A stretch of 64,000 bases of DNA from NCBI RefSeq assembly GCF_000003815.2, contig NC_049991.1, positions 9,098,729-9,162,728 on the forward strand, read 5' to 3'. Within the stretch, counting starts at the first letter, position 1. Each line of letters opens with the position of its first letter. Source of the stretch: Branchiostoma floridae. Its lineage: Eukaryota > Chordata > Leptocardii > Amphioxiformes > Branchiostomatidae. The notes under the pieces were generated by a model, which did no database searches, had not been told where the DNA came from, and worked only from the letters and a program-made list of their open reading frames with translations. Below are positions 8,059 through 16,540 of the stretch, piece by piece. The position numbers and the translations under genes were made by a program.

Positions 8059-8628
8059 TTAGTCGTCCAGTGCCACCAGCGAACGGTCGACCGGTCCCAC
8101 TGCGTTTAACAATTTGCTCCACTGGTCTGATTTCAAGTTGATCCCTTCCTTGCCGGGTAAGATACTTTCGGGGTTCTCGCCTGGAGTTGGCAGGAAGAAT
8201 TCGCCCAGACCCACGATCCGGATCCCGTTGAAGATCCCCACGGCGGCGTACAGCACACCGCCCAAGTGAAACCAGCGAGGCGACACCGTTGCCAGGTTGC
8301 GGGCCGTCGCTGCAAACTTGAATTCCACCAGCGTTGCCGATACATTCGACATGTTGCGTTTGAGGGCCTGCCATTGTTCGGGGGTCATAACTATCGCCTG
8401 ATTCCCGGGCCGTATGTCGTAAAGGTTGGCCGGGTTGGGACGGTAGAACTGTCGAACTGAAACCGTCGGTTTATTCCTGAAAAATCCTACGGTCAGGTAG
8501 ACCTCCCCACCTATTGGCAGTTGTAATTCGTGCGATTTGGACTTTGGTGAGCATTTCGAAGTGAGGCCCGCTTGCTTCTGTTCGCAAGTCTCCATCGGTT
8601 CATCTTCGACGTCTCTGGTCTGGAACAT
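8059..8628 (-). CDS. Double PC4-domain transcription coactivator-like protein
   Basis: 189 aa with two PC4 (SUB1/p15) single-stranded-DNA-binding folds in tandem. Repeat 1 (about 40-98) reads EVYLTVGFFRNKPTVSVRQF followed by a loop and LTPEQW-type helix (MTPEQWQALKRNM). Repeat 2 (about 121-178) is weaker: LYAAVGIFNGIRIVGLGEFF then LKSDQWSKLL. Cellular PC4 has one domain and dimerises; a fused pair would form one pseudo-dimer. Expected role is nuclear, binding melted or single-stranded DNA in transcription or replication. The protein at 54124-54834 has the same plan, so the virus has two paralogues. An AT-rich TTTAAATAAA lies about 70 bases upstream. Confidence 0.85.
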   Translation of the reverse strand: MFQTRDVEDEPMETCEQKQAGLTSKCSPKSKSHELQLPIGGEVYLTVGFFRNKPTVSVRQFYRPNPANLYDIRPGNQAIVMTPEQWQALKRNMSNVSATLVEFKFAATARNLATVSPRWFHLGGVLYAAVGIFNGIRIVGLGEFFLPTPGENPESILPGKEGINLKSDQWSKLLNAVGPVDRSLVALDD

Positions 8629-8979
8629 GTTGCTAACAAGCTTGGCGTCCTCCAGGCTGTTCGCTCGGAACTCGGAGGGTGCCTTATGCTACTCTTTATT
8701 TAAAGCGTAGAGACTTACAACAACGCCAAATAAGGGCATGTTACCTTGGTGGGTCAAAGGTTGGTCGGAATGAATGATAATAGTCAGCGTGTCCCTACTA
8801 TACTACTAAGTTAGCAATTGAAACGTCGGGACGTGTGTGCAAACTACATACACGCAAGAATGACAAGTTCAATGGTACAGTTAAAAGTATTTTATTGACA
8901 AAATGTAGGATGGGAACATATTGCCGATAACTGCGGCTAAGGTGTTGGATGTCTATCTTGGACTCGAAGTTATGTTGTT

Positions 8980-9768
8980 TCAGCTATACATATTGTGGAT
9001 GCATTCGGGGTAGCTCTTGCAATAGGAGCCACAGATTCGGAGAAGCCTGTTTTTGCAGGATTCGCATAAGCGTACCCCGCACTCTGTTCCTGGGGCCGAA
9101 AGATAAGATTTGTTTTCACATGCACCGCACCTGGACGAGGTAGGGTCGCCATGCATATGGTACAGGTCCTTCAAGATGGCATTGTCCACAACAACAAATT
9201 GCGGGAGAGGTGCGTCCTGGAAAGCAGCGTCTCGAAATTGTGTAACCCAGGACTGATATCTTTTAGAAAGCCAAGAGTTTAGATAAAGTTTAAAATGCTG
9301 GTGGTCTTTTCTCGCGCTTTGGGGTTTATATTCCCGCAAGAGTTCATGGGTAGTCACTAGGTAATGCATGTTATTAAATGGGCTGATATGATCAGCTGTG
9401 TAGAGATCATAGATAGCGTTGTCTAATGGGGCATGGAAGGATGATGCCTTGGGATGGAAGAGGCGTGACTTTACTCGGAGCAGGCTCCTGGTTACCTCCG
9501 GAATGTTGCACCAATGAATGTGAAGATACTGGACCATTAGGAATTCCGGAAAGGAAATCTTTTCCATTATACTAATGTAGTCTAAAACACATTCAGGAAC
9601 GAAGTTTAACAGGGTTTCTTTCTTAATCGTATCGAGAGGTGGGGGGTTATTCCAAGCAGATAAGTCACCCCACGTCGGAATGGTGGTCATGTAGATATCA
9701 TGCATATCATTGAACAATACTCCGATGTTGTAAAATCGATCGATCTCGTACAATCGATCGCTTGACAT
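8980..9768 (-). CDS. Protein with C-terminal RING-like zinc finger
   Basis: 262 aa, ATG at 9768. The first ~200 residues are unrecognised, with aromatic-rich helical stretches. The last ~50 residues form a zinc-binding module: CGAC, a spaced C, CESC, then CGSYC and C-x-H, ending five residues before the stop. Spacing is close to a RING or treble-clef finger but not canonical. The 3' end, including the AATAAA at 8891-8896, was duplicated to 7290-7480. First gene (3'-most) of a compact minus-strand run reaching to 16.4 kb. Possible E3 ligase or regulator; not proven. Confidence 0.78.
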   Translation of the reverse strand: MSSDRLYEIDRFYNIGVLFNDMHDIYMTTIPTWGDLSAWNNPPPLDTIKKETLLNFVPECVLDYISIMEKISFPEFLMVQYLHIHWCNIPEVTRSLLRVKSRLFHPKASSFHAPLDNAIYDLYTADHISPFNNMHYLVTTHELLREYKPQSARKDHQHFKLYLNSWLSKRYQSWVTQFRDAAFQDAPLPQFVVVDNAILKDLYHMHGDPTSSRCGACENKSYLSAPGTECGVRLCESCKNRLLRICGSYCKSYPECIHNMYS

Positions 9769-9816
9769 GTTGACGTGACGGACGCTCCCGATTCTTTGAG
9801 TCCTTGAGTCGGAATT

Positions 9817-10476
9817 TTATGGATCAGTAGAGAATAATTGTTTTTCAAGAGCTTCCACGTGACTTTTTATGCTAGATGGGTCAAACTGGTCGATATGCCA
9901 CATGTCATCCAGGAAATATTCAGAAATGAGATAAACAGAACACGTTGCCAAAAGCGACACAAGAAAACACTTGAGCAGGCACAAAGTTGACGGGAGATTT
10001 TCTGTAGGAGAGCGATTCTCGATGAATTTGTCTAGTAGACACACGGCACAAGCAGCAGTCTTTTCGTCTCCAAGGTCTGAAAACTTCAAACCGTACAACT
10101 GGCCGTCGTGAAGATTTTCGACTAAGACGGGGGTTTCCACAATGTTTTGTATACCGTCAGCAACATCACTGAATCGTATGTGCTGAGGCTGTTTTGTGGG
10201 ATGGGAAGCATTGATGAGCGTGTAAGGGGTGTCGTAGGCGTGGATTGTAATCCTGTCATGGTCGACTGTTATGAGAACACTGACGTATCTAGGCAACATC
10301 TCATTTATATTAATAAAATAATCCATCTTGTCTTCGTCCATTGCCTCTGGAGGGGGGATCCAGATCGTCATGTAATTGGCCGACCCCACATTACCGTGGC
10401 TTATTTCGACGTTCGGTAGTAGGTTCTTGAGGGTACGCGTCGAGGTTATCCAAAAGTCCTCCGGAACGGCGTCCAT
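9817..10476 (-). CDS. Hypothetical protein with C-terminal hydrophobic segment
   Basis: 219 aa, ATG at 10476, not recognised. Residues about 164-184 (LCLLKCFLVSLLATCSVYLI) are hydrophobic enough for a membrane segment, with a ~30-residue acidic tail after it; a buried helix is the alternative. No signal peptide. The 5' end overlaps the gene upstream (10391-11755) by 86 bases in another frame, so the two are probably expressed together. The codon frame is open throughout and the neighbours are packed tightly, which supports a real gene. Confidence 0.72.
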   Translation of the reverse strand: MDAVPEDFWITSTRTLKNLLPNVEISHGNVGSANYMTIWIPPPEAMDEDKMDYFININEMLPRYVSVLITVDHDRITIHAYDTPYTLINASHPTKQPQHIRFSDVADGIQNIVETPVLVENLHDGQLYGLKFSDLGDEKTAACAVCLLDKFIENRSPTENLPSTLCLLKCFLVSLLATCSVYLISEYFLDDMWHIDQFDPSSIKSHVEALEKQLFSTDP

Positions 10477-11755
10477 ATTGTGCTACTTGTCTTAGAATCC
10501 AAAGAAGGAATTCGTGTACAAAAGCTTGGGAAGCTAGTTGATTTTGTTCAAAGTCGCGCTCCTTAATCGGTGGAAGTAGAGGACCGGTGATATCAGGTCT
10601 TTTCGGTGCAGTTGTGACATCGGGGTGGGTGGCGTAAGTGGGATTAACAATCGTCAGATGATTTACTTGTAGTTGAAGATTGGTCAAGCGCCTGATGTAG
10701 CGTTCTTGTACCAGCAAGGGGGAAACGGTGGAGAACAAGGTAGTGTGGGGATAGTCGACGAGATATATGCTATAGTCCGACTCGGGGCAGGCATTGATAA
10801 AATGGTGCGATAGACGGCGGTCTACAAAGAGACGACGTTTGGGATCGCGGCGACTTATCACGTCTAGAAGGCCAGCATAACGAAATGGTGGCAGCTGTTT
10901 TGTATTGCGTTCAAACAAAAACAAGTTATAGCTTACACCATCGTGTTCACCCCTCACACACAACCCAGATTGTTGTTGTTCTTGTTGGTGGCGGTGGTGG
11001 TCTTTGCTGATCACGAGGCGACTGTGCTTGAAGGCTCGTTTCCACAACTCGGAAGATAACGCGTTTGAGGGACAACCACTTTTCTGACAAAGCACGGCCG
11101 ACCACGCGCTACCATAAGAACTAAAATCATCCACGGGATATCGACTCATCATAAGGCGCTCGTGAATGATCCGAAGATGTAGCAGGGTTTCCATGTCCAG
11201 TGTCGTTTGGTCTAAGTAGAGGCGTTTGTGATCGGGGGTCGTAGGAATATGGTAACAATTGCGGTATATCATTGACTGGGTGCTGCGTAAGATGCGGGTA
11301 TGAGACTCCTGGCTTTCGATTAGAGTAGCAGCTACTACAAAAGCTTCTTCTTGGGCGCGGGTTGTGTGAAACAGCGTATTGAGCGTTATGATAGCTTCGT
11401 CTCCGCCATAATACGATGCTAGGCAACTGACTACGTCCACCTCTCTAGAAATGAGGAGGTCAGGAGTTTTGAAAATTAGTACAGTGTATATGCACAATAT
11501 TTGCTCGCATCTCTTGTAGGCCATGGGGTAAACGAATGGCTTCTTGGAACATAAGTAGCGGTCAAGTTCCATGAAATCTAGATTGCTGACAAAGATGTTA
11601 CGGTAAAAGTACCGAACATACTCCTCGGGTAACAGGCGATAGTGTTCTGGTTTGAGCGGGTTGTAGTCTTCACAAATTGTCAACTTAATGCGTTGATGGA
11701 AGCTGTAAACAAAATTTCGCGACTCTAGTGGGAAGCTACATGATTCCAGAGCCAT
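10391..11755 (-). CDS. Hypothetical protein, possible structural or tegument protein
   Basis: 454 aa, ATG at 11755, not recognised. The chain is Tyr-, His- and Arg-rich with no signal peptide, membrane segment or clear catalytic motif. A short His/Gln-rich patch (HHRHQQEQQQ) lies near residue 255. It overlaps the next upstream gene by 20 bases and the downstream one by 86, in a head-to-tail set of six minus-strand genes. Such a block in a herpesvirus often carries capsid, tegument or late-transcription proteins, but I cannot name this one. Confidence 0.75.
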   Translation of the reverse strand: MALESCSFPLESRNFVYSFHQRIKLTICEDYNPLKPEHYRLLPEEYVRYFYRNIFVSNLDFMELDRYLCSKKPFVYPMAYKRCEQILCIYTVLIFKTPDLLISREVDVVSCLASYYGGDEAIITLNTLFHTTRAQEEAFVVAATLIESQESHTRILRSTQSMIYRNCYHIPTTPDHKRLYLDQTTLDMETLLHLRIIHERLMMSRYPVDDFSSYGSAWSAVLCQKSGCPSNALSSELWKRAFKHSRLVISKDHHRHQQEQQQSGLCVRGEHDGVSYNLFLFERNTKQLPPFRYAGLLDVISRRDPKRRLFVDRRLSHHFINACPESDYSIYLVDYPHTTLFSTVSPLLVQERYIRRLTNLQLQVNHLTIVNPTYATHPDVTTAPKRPDITGPLLPPIKERDFEQNQLASQAFVHEFLLWILRQVAQYGRRSGGLLDNLDAYPQEPTTERRNKPR

Positions 11756-13520
11756 AGTTACCGTCCAAGTTGGTACCTGCCCACAATTGGTTCAGTTCGG
11801 TAATCTGTAGAGCCAGGCGGGATTCGTCTGCTTTGAGGTCGTGTGGAAGAAGAGTCAAAACCATTTCGCTAGGGAAACAGGGATGGGATATGTAAATGAG
11901 CCCAGATTCGTTAATGTGAACGTATGTTTCCATGGTGTCAACAGCCGCTGCTATGGCCGTCTTAAACTTGGTGGTAATCAGATTACTCATTTCCTCATTC
12001 TCGGGAATGTTTTCGTAGTCTATGACAGCGCGGAGTTTTGACCAAATCAGTGTCATCACCTCCAAATTGACAGAGCGATCCCGGCCCCATGTGGTCTCGG
12101 TCCCGTTTGTGAGCCACTCGTGAGCCCCTACGACGGTTGGTTTCTCGGTACATTTATTAATGGACACTAGATAGCTTGCCTTTTTAACTTGGTGTTGGTG
12201 ACCGTACATGTATTGTTGGCTACCAAATCTTCGACCGAGGTTGTACCTGTCTGCAAAAGGCTTCAAGCGCCACACGTCTATGTAAAATTGGTCTAAAGTA
12301 TGGTGTCCGTATACTCCTTCAGCGGTAAAGAGGATCGCGGCCTCTTCAAAATCGATCAGGGCATGTTTTAATATGGGGACGTCAGGGAGTGCCGAGCAAA
12401 ATAAGGCTCTAAACACGTTACCTATAACGATGTTGGTCAAAAGTCGTAAAGTATCCTGTTTCCCAAGAATATTGGCCCAGATGGGATCGACATGTACCAA
12501 GGGCCAGCTATCGGGGTCAGGCCACACTGTTCTTGATACACCAATAGTCTTCTCTGGCTCGTCTAGATAACTAGCCCCCAGCATGGTCGTAAGCTTATAT
12601 GAGAGAGCATCGATACTACAAACAGCGGTTAGAGGAGGGCTGGTTTGTTCTGTAGCTACTCGGACATAAAAGTCGTTACAGTAGCGCCAGTGCTTTTCGT
12701 CCACCCAATACGGACTGACAAAAACGGCCTCATTGTCGTTTGGCATGGCCCACAAGGGGTGATTTGGATTATAACTTAATTGCCTAGGTGCCAAAAGGGA
12801 ATTGTCGGTCACCTGATTAACCTCGCACGAGGTCGAAGATGTTATGTCATCGGCATTTAAGACAACGGGTGGGGTCTCATCAGGCTGGTACAGTTGGCGT
12901 TTGGTCGAATTGAAGATAAAAGCAATGAACTGCTCAGCCTCGGTATTTTTCATGCAAGTTTGGGGCGGGGTGGAATCGGGGTTCGTTGCGTTTGTGATTG
13001 AAACTCCTTCCCCACGATCGGTATCGCGAGTTGATGAGACTGCATCTAGAGAAGACATTTGACCTCCTTTAGAGGGTGGGGTTTCCTTGCACTGTATCTT
13101 CTCTTCCTCTATGGTAACATGAAATTCGGTAAAGGATGTCTCGTTGGGGCTATATGGGTTAATGCGAGCGGTGTTCCGGCGCAGGTAGATATGCGAGTTG
13201 CCTCCGTGCACGATCTCCACATATGTGGCTACACATTTGTGTGCTACGACACCTTCTAACGGAATTGGGATGTACAGTCGAGTGGGATGTCTCGGGTCGT
13301 AATAAAGCTTGTTAACAAAGCGAAAGGGATGCGTATTTGTGGTGCCAATCTCGCACATGAGATATCCTACACGATAATATATGATTGGAGGAGGCGTACT
13401 AGGGGAGAAATTTGTCACAAAGATTAGGGATTTACGTTTTTCCCAACCTTCGTTTTGGGGGAATAAATCCTGGTACGTATGCTGTAAAGGAATTAGGCTA
13501 GGTTTGGGCGGGATCGACAT
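11736..13520 (-). CDS. Large hypothetical protein
   Basis: 594 aa, ATG at 13520, not recognised. Residues ~1-135 look folded and Tyr/Pro-rich. Residues ~145-265 are polar, Thr/Ser/Pro-rich and probably a flexible linker. The C-terminal ~300 residues are again folded-looking. No signal peptide or membrane helix. It lies 13 bases from the upstream gene (13534-14358) and overlaps the downstream gene by 20 bases. A structural or late-gene role is inferred only from position. Confidence 0.76.
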   Translation of the reverse strand: MSIPPKPSLIPLQHTYQDLFPQNEGWEKRKSLIFVTNFSPSTPPPIIYYRVGYLMCEIGTTNTHPFRFVNKLYYDPRHPTRLYIPIPLEGVVAHKCVATYVEIVHGGNSHIYLRRNTARINPYSPNETSFTEFHVTIEEEKIQCKETPPSKGGQMSSLDAVSSTRDTDRGEGVSITNATNPDSTPPQTCMKNTEAEQFIAFIFNSTKRQLYQPDETPPVVLNADDITSSTSCEVNQVTDNSLLAPRQLSYNPNHPLWAMPNDNEAVFVSPYWVDEKHWRYCNDFYVRVATEQTSPPLTAVCSIDALSYKLTTMLGASYLDEPEKTIGVSRTVWPDPDSWPLVHVDPIWANILGKQDTLRLLTNIVIGNVFRALFCSALPDVPILKHALIDFEEAAILFTAEGVYGHHTLDQFYIDVWRLKPFADRYNLGRRFGSQQYMYGHQHQVKKASYLVSINKCTEKPTVVGAHEWLTNGTETTWGRDRSVNLEVMTLIWSKLRAVIDYENIPENEEMSNLITTKFKTAIAAAVDTMETYVHINESGLIYISHPCFPSEMVLTLLPHDLKADESRLALQITELNQLWAGTNLDGNYGSGIM

Positions 13521-13533
13521 CCTTGATGTGTTT

Positions 13534-14358
13534 TCAGTTTTTCTTTGGAGGAGTGCACTGCGCCCTCATAGCTTTCTTCTTTACGGGCGCATAGGTGATG
13601 GCGGGGCCGTTTTTTATTTGGGGGATAGTCCTAGTATTGTAGCGTTTGGGCTCGCGAGATTTGTATATGGGAGGCATTAACTGTGCTTTGGGCATCATGT
13701 CGTGCGAGACTAATACCCCAATTTCCTTACGAAACTTGGCTCCACTTTGGCGGTTGGTCCCCTGCAACGATGTTATGTATTGACGAACAGATTCATTTGG
13801 ACTCATGTGGGAAACGATCGACTGACAAATCTCCAAGTAACGGCGCGCACATGTTCGACTCTGTCCCACGTTGTCAGTTTGATGAGATTTTTCGTCCGTA
13901 GATAGATATGTATGGAACAGTACGAAAGAACGATGAATCATGGAGTTCAGTCGTCGGTCTTGGTCTGCGTCTATTGGTAGATCGAAGTCGGCCAAAAAGT
14001 CGATGATACCTTGCCAGAAGGGGTAAACCTGGTACTTGCTGATCAGTATAGCAGGTGTGCCTCTTTTATGATGAATAGCAGGGCTGGTAGTAGTATCCTC
14101 GTATGTGGCATAACGACAATCGACTGAATCGTCACTGGGTAAAAGTTCGGCTTCGGTGTAACGAGTACCTGTTAAAACGCATACACGGTCGCGTAGAGGA
14201 CAGGTGCGATTACTTAGATTGGGTCGGCACACATGCAGGATGTGAGCGTGAGTGAGGCATTGAAAGAGACCGGTGCTCACGATGCCACAATTGGAGGTGG
14301 TGATGGCAGTAGTAAAGACACAACCAGAGACGATACACTGGTCGTATGGGGCGCTCAT
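13534..14358 (-). CDS. UL92-like zinc protein, candidate late-transcription factor
   Basis: 274 aa, ATG at 14358. The N-terminal 65 residues hold a Cys/His cluster: C8, C13, C24, then FQCLTHAHILHVC (32-44), C53 and VCVLTG (59-64). A zinc knuckle ending in C-x-x-TG is the signature I associate with the UL92 family of beta- and gammaherpesviruses, a component of the viral pre-initiation complex for late genes. A helical region follows, and the C-terminus is basic and Pro/Lys-rich. Length is somewhat above the usual ~200 aa. The match is by motif only, so this is a hypothesis; other zinc-ribbon factors could look similar. Confidence 0.5.
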   Translation of the reverse strand: MSAPYDQCIVSGCVFTTAITTSNCGIVSTGLFQCLTHAHILHVCRPNLSNRTCPLRDRVCVLTGTRYTEAELLPSDDSVDCRYATYEDTTTSPAIHHKRGTPAILISKYQVYPFWQGIIDFLADFDLPIDADQDRRLNSMIHRSFVLFHTYLSTDEKSHQTDNVGQSRTCARRYLEICQSIVSHMSPNESVRQYITSLQGTNRQSGAKFRKEIGVLVSHDMMPKAQLMPPIYKSREPKRYNTRTIPQIKNGPAITYAPVKKKAMRAQCTPPKKN

Positions 14359-14372
14359 GTTGTGTTCGGTGG

Positions 14373-16412
14373 TCAGAGAGCACAGTCAAGACGAAGTTCC
14401 TCGAACTCTTTCGTCATCTGCTCTGTGTCGGTGCGAATGTCATATGTGTGTAATAGATTAGACAAGCCCTGTTTTAAGCGGGCAGTCAGTGGAGGTGATT
14501 TATATACTCGTTCAGCTGACGTCACCATGGCTTCTACAAATGAAGCGCCGTCTTCTTTAAATAGTTCGTAAAATAGAAACACGGTTCGCTCATAAGCAGT
14601 CTCACCACCCATGAAGGTGGTGTGCCACCATTGGGGAAGGTCGACGTTCTGAGAGGCAATGACTCCCAAAAACATATAAGCACCAGGGGGGGCCATGATA
14701 TCTGCAAAATAAATGTCAGATTGGGGATAAAGCTGACCGTACTTGCTAAGATAATACCTTGAATCATCATGTGCGATGGGGAGGTTGGTGGGGTTAGGCC
14801 CAAAGATTTCAGGTACGTGATTGGCAAGGAGATGGGGCAGGGGGCGAGTGCTCGTGGTAAAAATTTCGTGCGCGGCGGTGATGAAGATTAGAGCCACCAA
14901 TCGGTGAGTGTCCTCTTGTAAAGGTACCTCGAAAAACTCCCCACTTTCGTCATGAACTGGTACGTTAGCTTTTGTGCGACCGGTACCCTTGAACCAATCC
15001 AGGTTGCTCAATATTCGATCACTAAGAAATGTTTCCACAGACAAATCCTTTTCGTCCTCGCAATCAAAGACAGACGTCACTATGTCAGACCACCACTGGT
15101 GATGATTGGGCTGTCCAGCTCTCCTCATAGCATCGTCCACTACAAACTTGTCTGCTCCAGTAGGTTCAAACCATAGACTTGAGGCTGAGGGTGTGGTGGA
15201 GAGGTCTTCTATAGACACCAGCTGGAGAACGTTCCTCCACTCTATGCCCCACGAAGGTCGATGAGTTGGTCCTTGGCGACGGTGACGTTCGGGGGAGGGC
15301 ATCCTGGTACTGTAAGTCATGTAATCAAGCCAAAAGAAACATCCGGTCTTCGTGTCCACATATTGAAATAGATGGGCTAAGTCAACGAGGCAATTGGAAG
15401 TCAGTGGTGATGGCATCACGTCTGTATCTTTCAGACCTAGTAAGGTCTTTTGGACGCGTGGGAGGAGGTCTGGTGAAATGGTGAGGGTAGTCGGAGACCA
15501 TAATTTCCACTCGACACTCATTACAGTATCTAGATGTAACTTGTGGGTAAAATGATGTTGAAGGGGCTGCATCAATAACACATCAAACATGGTTTCAACA
15601 GACTGATCCATCACAACCAGCGCATGTACTGCACGAAGGGCACGTAGCAGCTCATCAAAATCCAAAGTTCCAGGATCTATCCTAGAAGACGGTACCATCA
15701 CGTTGGGGATAATACATGTTAATAAGTCTACGAGTCGGTCAAAGTTGCCAGTGCGCAGGTCATACTGGTTCCATTGCTCTGCTGTGGTCTTTTCGGGGAC
15801 ACCAAACCAGCTACAAACGGCTTCGGCGATCTGGTATTCGACAGGAAACGACACTGTGATTTGGGGGTTTGGTAGAGTTGTGCTATCCGAAATGCTGCAG
15901 GGATACTCAATGTCGCGGCGTCGCCGGAGGAGTCCAAATAAATCTGATTTTTTATCTGCTATGTTCTCAATGAGAAAATCTGCGAAGGTCTGTACGACCT
16001 GTACTGGAAATGTACATGAATATATATGACGAAAGTAGACATGTAGGCGAGCCGCACTGTTAAGTTCTGGTGGTGGGTCCGAACCAAACTCATATGCTGA
16101 TACTGTCGCGGCAAAGAGGTTGATGGCTTGCCACATTTCTCTGCCTCTATTAATCATGGCCAGTTCCATCTTTGATAGTCTCTGACGAATGAGGTAGGTC
16201 GGGGTACTTTCGACCGTCGTGGGGAACGTAGTCGTGCCATCGATTTCGGTGATCTTTGCGCCCTCCGTTTGTTCTGCCTCACGACGGCGTCTAAGGTAGC
16301 ACTCACAAGAATTTAAAAAGAGCGAAACCTCCTCTGTAGGTGGGTACTCCTCAAAATTGAGGGGCGTGAGGGTAAGACCAAAGTTGATGTTGGTTGTACC
16401 ATAGAGAGACAT
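14373..16412 (-). CDS. Large hypothetical protein
   Basis: 679 aa from the first ATG (16412); the open frame continues to 16499 but only with a TTG start. Not recognised. The protein is mostly helical-looking, without signal peptide, membrane segment or obvious cysteine clusters. The stop is 14 bases from the ATG of the UL92-like gene, suggesting co-transcription. Size and position would suit a packaging, late-transcription or tegument protein; no motif supports a choice. Confidence 0.75.
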   Translation of the reverse strand: MSLYGTTNINFGLTLTPLNFEEYPPTEEVSLFLNSCECYLRRRREAEQTEGAKITEIDGTTTFPTTVESTPTYLIRQRLSKMELAMINRGREMWQAINLFAATVSAYEFGSDPPPELNSAARLHVYFRHIYSCTFPVQVVQTFADFLIENIADKKSDLFGLLRRRRDIEYPCSISDSTTLPNPQITVSFPVEYQIAEAVCSWFGVPEKTTAEQWNQYDLRTGNFDRLVDLLTCIIPNVMVPSSRIDPGTLDFDELLRALRAVHALVVMDQSVETMFDVLLMQPLQHHFTHKLHLDTVMSVEWKLWSPTTLTISPDLLPRVQKTLLGLKDTDVMPSPLTSNCLVDLAHLFQYVDTKTGCFFWLDYMTYSTRMPSPERHRRQGPTHRPSWGIEWRNVLQLVSIEDLSTTPSASSLWFEPTGADKFVVDDAMRRAGQPNHHQWWSDIVTSVFDCEDEKDLSVETFLSDRILSNLDWFKGTGRTKANVPVHDESGEFFEVPLQEDTHRLVALIFITAAHEIFTTSTRPLPHLLANHVPEIFGPNPTNLPIAHDDSRYYLSKYGQLYPQSDIYFADIMAPPGAYMFLGVIASQNVDLPQWWHTTFMGGETAYERTVFLFYELFKEDGASFVEAMVTSAERVYKSPPLTARLKQGLSNLLHTYDIRTDTEQMTKEFEELRLDCAL

Positions 16413-16540
16413 TTTGTCGAAAATAGAGTTCAGTACCTTTCTGGCTGGAATACCCCTATTTCGATTTAATACGTGTAAAGGAGGGCCATGCTTAAACAAC
16501 TAGTCATTATTGTACCGAATTGTGCCAATAGCATGAATAT

